From Eustoma russellianum (taxonomy: Eukaryota > Streptophyta > Magnoliopsida > Gentianales > Gentianaceae), in contig AP025071.1 in NCBI GenBank assembly GCA_036186865.1, positions 16,366,106 to 16,430,105 on the forward strand: a stretch of 64,000 bases of DNA, read 5' to 3'. Within the stretch, counting starts at the first letter, position 1, and each line of letters opens with the position of its first letter. The notes below the pieces were generated by a model that was not told the DNA's origin, made no database searches, and saw only the letters and a list, made by a program, of their open reading frames with translations. The position numbers and the translations under genes were made by a program. This document shows positions 59,828-64,000 of the stretch, one piece after another.

Positions 59828-60835
59828 ATGGCCTCTACATCCAATTATCAAAGAAGCGCGGGATCTCAATCATTAGAAAATCCTGCTAGCAGTCCATACT
59901 ATTTTCATCCTAATGATAGTCCAGCCATAATTTTGGCTCAACCGCCGTTGAATCCGCACAATTTTCATTCATAGAGCAGGATGTTTCAAATGGCATTGAT
60001 TGTTAAGAATAAAATTGGCTTTATCGACGGATCTATACAGCAGCCACCACTGAATGATCCACAATACCCTGCTTGGAGGCAGGTAAACTCTATGGTCCAT
60101 TATTGGATTATGAACATCGTATTACCTACTATAGCATAGAGTGTGATGTGGTATGATAGTGCATTAGAAGTATGGAATGATTTGAAACGAAGGTATGGCA
60201 CAGGAGATGCGTTTAGGCTGTCAGACCTACTTGAGAATTTTTACAGAATTAAGCAAGAAAATGACTCAGTAAACGATTATTTTACTAGAGTGAAGGTGTT
60301 GTGGGAAGAAATCATGGTGTTGAGGCCTATTACTGTATGTACATGCCATGGATGCAGATGCAATGTGGGAACAAAGATGCATGAGTTTGTAGAAACTGAA
60401 TATGTGGTAAAGTTTTTGAAAGGTCTGAATGAGGAGTATGATGCCGTCAAATCGCAAGTGTTTGTGATGACTCCGCTTCCCAAGATTGACGTAGTGTTTT
60501 CCATGGCTCTCAAATACAAAAGGAATCTGAATAGCCTGAATGCACAAGGCTCTTTCAATAATAATCCAACAGTGTTGTTAGTGGATAATCTTGAAGGTGT
60601 GAATATGGCTGCCAATGTCAGTGCTTACGGCAACAGAAGTGGAAATGGCAGTTACAAGAGGGGAAGTGGGAGGTTCTTCCCAGACAATTCAAAGAGGCCA
60701 GTTTGTACGCATTGTGGGATGATTGGGCATGTAGAACAAAGATGCTATAAGAAACATGGATATCCTTCAGGTTTCAATTCTAAGAGCCAAGTGAATATGA
60801 CTGAAGTGGCAAGAGGAGAGGACAGATCTGTATAG
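59828..60835 (+). pseudogene. Copia gag, with internal amber stops
   Basis: Gag of the Ty1/copia type. The ATG at 59828 starts MASTSNYQRSAGSQ. YYFHPNDSPAIIL, MALIVKNKIGFIDGSI and the core WNDLKRRYGTGDAFRLSDLL..FLKGLNEEYD (60170-60440) are typical of plant Copia Gag. The zinc knuckle CTHCGMIGHVEQRC is near 60703-60745. TAG stops at 59972, 60137 and 60833 interrupt a single frame. Gag builds the virus-like particle. Confidence 0.85.
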
Positions 60836-63800
60836 ATGGAGCAGGGGAACAGAGCGTGCCAAGCCCCTTTGCTTACACCAGAACAGATTCAAAGATTGAT
60901 GACCATGCTAAATGTGAATGATGGAGGTCACACGGTTCAAGGTTTTGTGAACATTGCTGGAAGTCAAGGAGCAGTTATGTCTGCTCTCCTAGATAATGAT
61001 CAAGGTAACTGTCACTCTAATAATTTGAACGTATGGATTTTAGATTCAGGTGCCACTGATCATATAGCTTGTAATCTCAATCTATTACAATCTTACCAAC
61101 CCATTGATTCTGTATCTATCAAATTACCCAATAACATGTCAGCTAATGCCACAAACATTGGCTCAGACATCATAAATTCTTCACTGTCCATCCATAATGT
61201 CTTATACGTTCCTTTGTTCAAGTACAATCTGCTTTCACTTAGCAAACTTCTCTCTATTCACTCTATACTTATTCAGTTCTTTGGACGTTATTGTGTCATT
61301 CAGGAGCGTATATCCCTAAGGACGATTGGTTCAGCTGAACAGCACAAAGGATTATACTATCTTCATGGTATTCTGAACAATCAGTCAGTTCATCCAAATG
61401 CCTGTCTGTCAATGCTCAAGTCTCAGATCCTTCAATATTGTGGCACTATAGGTTAGGCCATGCCTCACTTCCTGTACTTGTTCATGACAATACATATCAG
61501 TGTACTGTATGTACTTTGGCAAAGATGAAAATAAAGCCTTTCCATGTATCTGAGTCTGTCTCTAAGTCATCATTTGATCTTATACATGTTGACATTTGGG
61601 GCCCTTACAAACACCACACTGTGTATGGCCAGCGATATTTCCTTACAATTGTTGATGATGATACTTGATATACGTGGATTTACTTGGTCAAACTGAAATC
61701 ACAAAACAGACATATCATTGAGAGCTTTTATCAATACATTCATAATCAGTTTGATAAGAGCATTAAGTGTATAAGGACTGAAAATGGCCAAGAATTTAAG
61801 ATGGATCAGTTCTTCATGTCCAAGGGTATCACACTCCAAAGCAGCTGCGTTCACACTCCGCAACAAAATGGAGTTATTGAACGCAAGCATCAACATATAC
61901 TCAATATAGCCAGAGCCATTAAAATTCAAGCCAATATACCTACTCAGTACTGGGGGTTTTGTGCCCAGTATGCAGTTCATCTTATCAATATCTTTCCTAC
62001 GCCATTATTGAAACAACATACTCCTCACTTTTGTCTTTTTAACCAGATGCCTTCGTATCAGAATCTCAAGGTGTTTGGTTGCTTAGCATTTGCTAGCAAC
62101 ACTTCACCACAAAAAATAAAGTTTGATCCAAGGGCTATACCATGTGTATATCTTGGATTGCCCTATCATACAAAAGGGTATCTGCTATTGAATATTGCCA
62201 CACAAGTTATTTTCATCTCCAGAGATGTTCAATTTCATGAGACCACCTTCCCATTCATCACTCAAACCTCGTGCAACCTTCCATGTCCAGCTCCTTGTAC
62301 CAATTGGGCAAATGACATCTCCCAGTCATTTGTTCAAACTGATGAATCCACACAAGTCTCACCAACATATTCGTTCAACAACTTACTGCCCTTATCACCA
62401 CCAAGCACCTCTATGCATCAAGCCACTGACCAGACACCAGACACAATCTCATATAACACTGTTTCTTCTAGCCCATCCTCACCTCAGACTGTTTCTCATC
62501 CTTGTACTAGTCTTGAAGTACACTTACCCCTTGAACTACCTCTTATTAACACTTCAAGATCTACAAGACCCTAGCAAGCTCCTGCTTACCTCAAAGATTA
62601 CTCTTGTAGCCTTATATCAAAATCATCATCTTCTGACTCTTCCTTAGCAGTTGCTTCTGTTGTCTGTACTCCTTACCCCATTGAGGATTACATGTCTTTT
62701 GACTCACTGAGACCTAAATATAAAACATATGCTCTCAATATTAGTGTGTTACAGGAACCAAAATCTTATCAGGAAGCTGCTAGATTTGTTCATTAGCAGA
62801 AGGCAATGCAAACAGAATTAGCTGCACTTGAAGCTAACCAGACTTGGGAGTTGGTTTCCCTTCCACCTGGGAAGAAACCCACTAGCTACAAATGGGTTTA
62901 TAAGGTGAAGTACAAACCTGATGGTAGTGTGGAGAGGTTCAAGGCAAGGCTTGTGGCAAAAGGCTTCACTCAGCAGCTAGGTGTTGATTACACAGATACA
63001 TTCTCCCCCGTTGCTAAACTAACCACTGTAAGATTAATTCTAGCTGTTTCTGCTTTGAAACAGTGGCATGTGCACCAGTTAGATGCCAACACTGCTTTTT
63101 TACATGGCGAACTTAGCCAAGAGATATATATGACATTACCTGAGGGCATTGATGTTCCTAATTCTAACAAAGTGTGCAGATTACATAAATCCCTCTATGG
63201 TTTGAAACAAGCAAGGAATGGAACCTTACACTCACCAAGTTTCTCACCAATTACGGTTATGTACAATCCAAGAATGATTACACTATGTTTTTCAAACATA
63301 CTGATACTGTTTGCTTGGTTGTTGTGGTTTTCGTTGATGACATTATTGTAGCTAGCAATTCCTTGGTTCACATCACTCAGCTTAAACAAGCATTACATAA
63401 GACCTTTCGGATCAAGGTTTTGGTCCCTCTTAGATATTTCCTTGGCATTGCAGTGTCTAGGTCACAGGGGGGATAGTGATTTCTCAAAGGAAGTACGCAT
63501 TGGAGTTAGTTGAGTAAGCTGGCTTCTTGGGGTCAAAGCCTGCAAAAGGCCCTATGGAGCAAAACCTAAAGCTGGCACATGATGATTCACAGCTCATAAA
63601 GAATGTTTCAGAATACAGAAGGCTTATAGGCAGGCTATTATACCTTACCATCACAAAGCCGGATATCTCTTTTACAGTTCAACAATTGAGCCAATTTCTG
63701 GATAAACCCACAGAGTTACACCTTAAAGCAGCACATAGATTGTTGAGATATTTAAAGGGAACAACAGGTTAAGGTTTCTTATATCCTAGCAGTGGCACGA

Positions 63801-64000
63801 TGGAACTAAAAGCATTTGCTGACTTTGATTGGGGAGGATGTGTTGAAACGAGGAAATCCGTTACAGGTTATTGTGTTTTCTTAGGCAAGTCATTGATTTC
63901 TTGGAGATCCAAGAAACAAAGCACTATTTCCAGATCTTCATCTGAAGCTGAATATATGGCCTTGGCAATGGCAACTTGTGAGGTGCAATGGCTTATATAT
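60836..64000 (+). pseudogene. Copia pol (protease-integrase-RT-RNase H), broken and partial
   Basis: Protease: WILDSGATDHIACN near 61033. Pre-integrase: WHYRLGHAS at 61438, after a frameshift. Integrase: HVDIWGPY near 61585, RTENGQEF near 61773 (Glu where the family has Asp) and a PQQNGVIERKH motif near 61858. RT: WVYKVKYKPDGSVERFKARL near 62890, DTFSPVAK near 62995, QLDANTAFLHGEL near 63078 and catalytic FVDD at 63330-63341. RNase H begins AFADFDWGGC near 63810 and is cut by the window end. Stops: TGA 61666, TAG 62572, TAG near 62794, TAG near 63474, TAA 63770. Frameshifts lie near 61435 and 63215. Confidence 0.88.

Larger units (their letters stand above)
59475..64000 (+). mobile_element. 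Decayed Copia (Ty1/copia) element, 3' end beyond the window
   Basis: LTR, primer site, gag, protease, integrase, reverse transcriptase and RNase H follow in the Copia order (integrase before RT). The element runs past 64000 in the RNase H domain. About eight in-frame stops, mostly TAG, and at least two frameshifts show it is dead. Confidence 0.9.

Overview
This window is intergenic plant (angiosperm) DNA made almost entirely of retrotransposons nested inside one another. The evidence is several plant Ty3/gypsy-type LTR elements with initiator-tRNA-Met primer sites (TGGTATCAGAGC), a Tekay/Del-like chromodomain integrase, L1-type LINEs (one with a C-terminal RNase H), a Copia element, and 2.7-4.5 kb AT-rich LTRs. 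I see no convincing host gene, rRNA, tRNA or CRISPR array. The species cannot be named from the sequence.

Layout: 1-1375 is part of a non-coding element related to the one at 39794-42939. 1383-5068 is a decayed L1 LINE (LINE-1). 5069-6040 is unassigned AT-rich DNA. From 6041 to 58987 there is one nested complex. The outermost element, M, lies on the minus strand: its 3' LTR is 6041-8576 plus 50325-50468, its interior 50469-53413, and its 5' LTR starts at 53414. Inside M's 3' LTR sits element G (8577-50324, plus strand, about 4.5 kb LTRs and only a gag remnant inside). Inside G's 3' LTR sits a LINE fragment (LINE-2, 18721-18850 and 46139-48640). Inside LINE-2 sits element A (18851-46133), an LTR-interior-LTR-interior-LTR array with non-coding interiors and a perfect 5-bp target duplication, gcggg. 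Inside A's first LTR sits element T (21595-33429), an almost complete Ty3/gypsy Tekay-like element. Inside A's second interior sits element X (39794-42939, target duplication gatgg). A 4.54-kb block spanning the G/M boundary and the M interior is tandemly duplicated (49371-53910 and 53911-58406). 58988-59473 is unassigned. 59475-64000 is a decayed Copia element that runs off the window.

Only T could have supplied proteins recently. Its protease-RT-RNase H-integrase-chromodomain frame is open, apart from two short intron-like GT..AG interruptions whose removal restores one gag-pol frame; gag itself carries two TAG stops. A, M and G lack pol and, if they ever moved, would have depended on proteins supplied in trans.

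The most interesting signal is an LTR module shared by four otherwise dissimilar families (T, A, G, M): a covarying stem-loop, then a pyrimidine tract ending in CAG, then a short acidic open frame. Other notable signals are the two candidate introns in T, a degenerate repeat of about 20 bp downstream of the primer site in the non-coding elements, a near-perfect hairpin just before each polypurine tract, and a chimeric interior in M.
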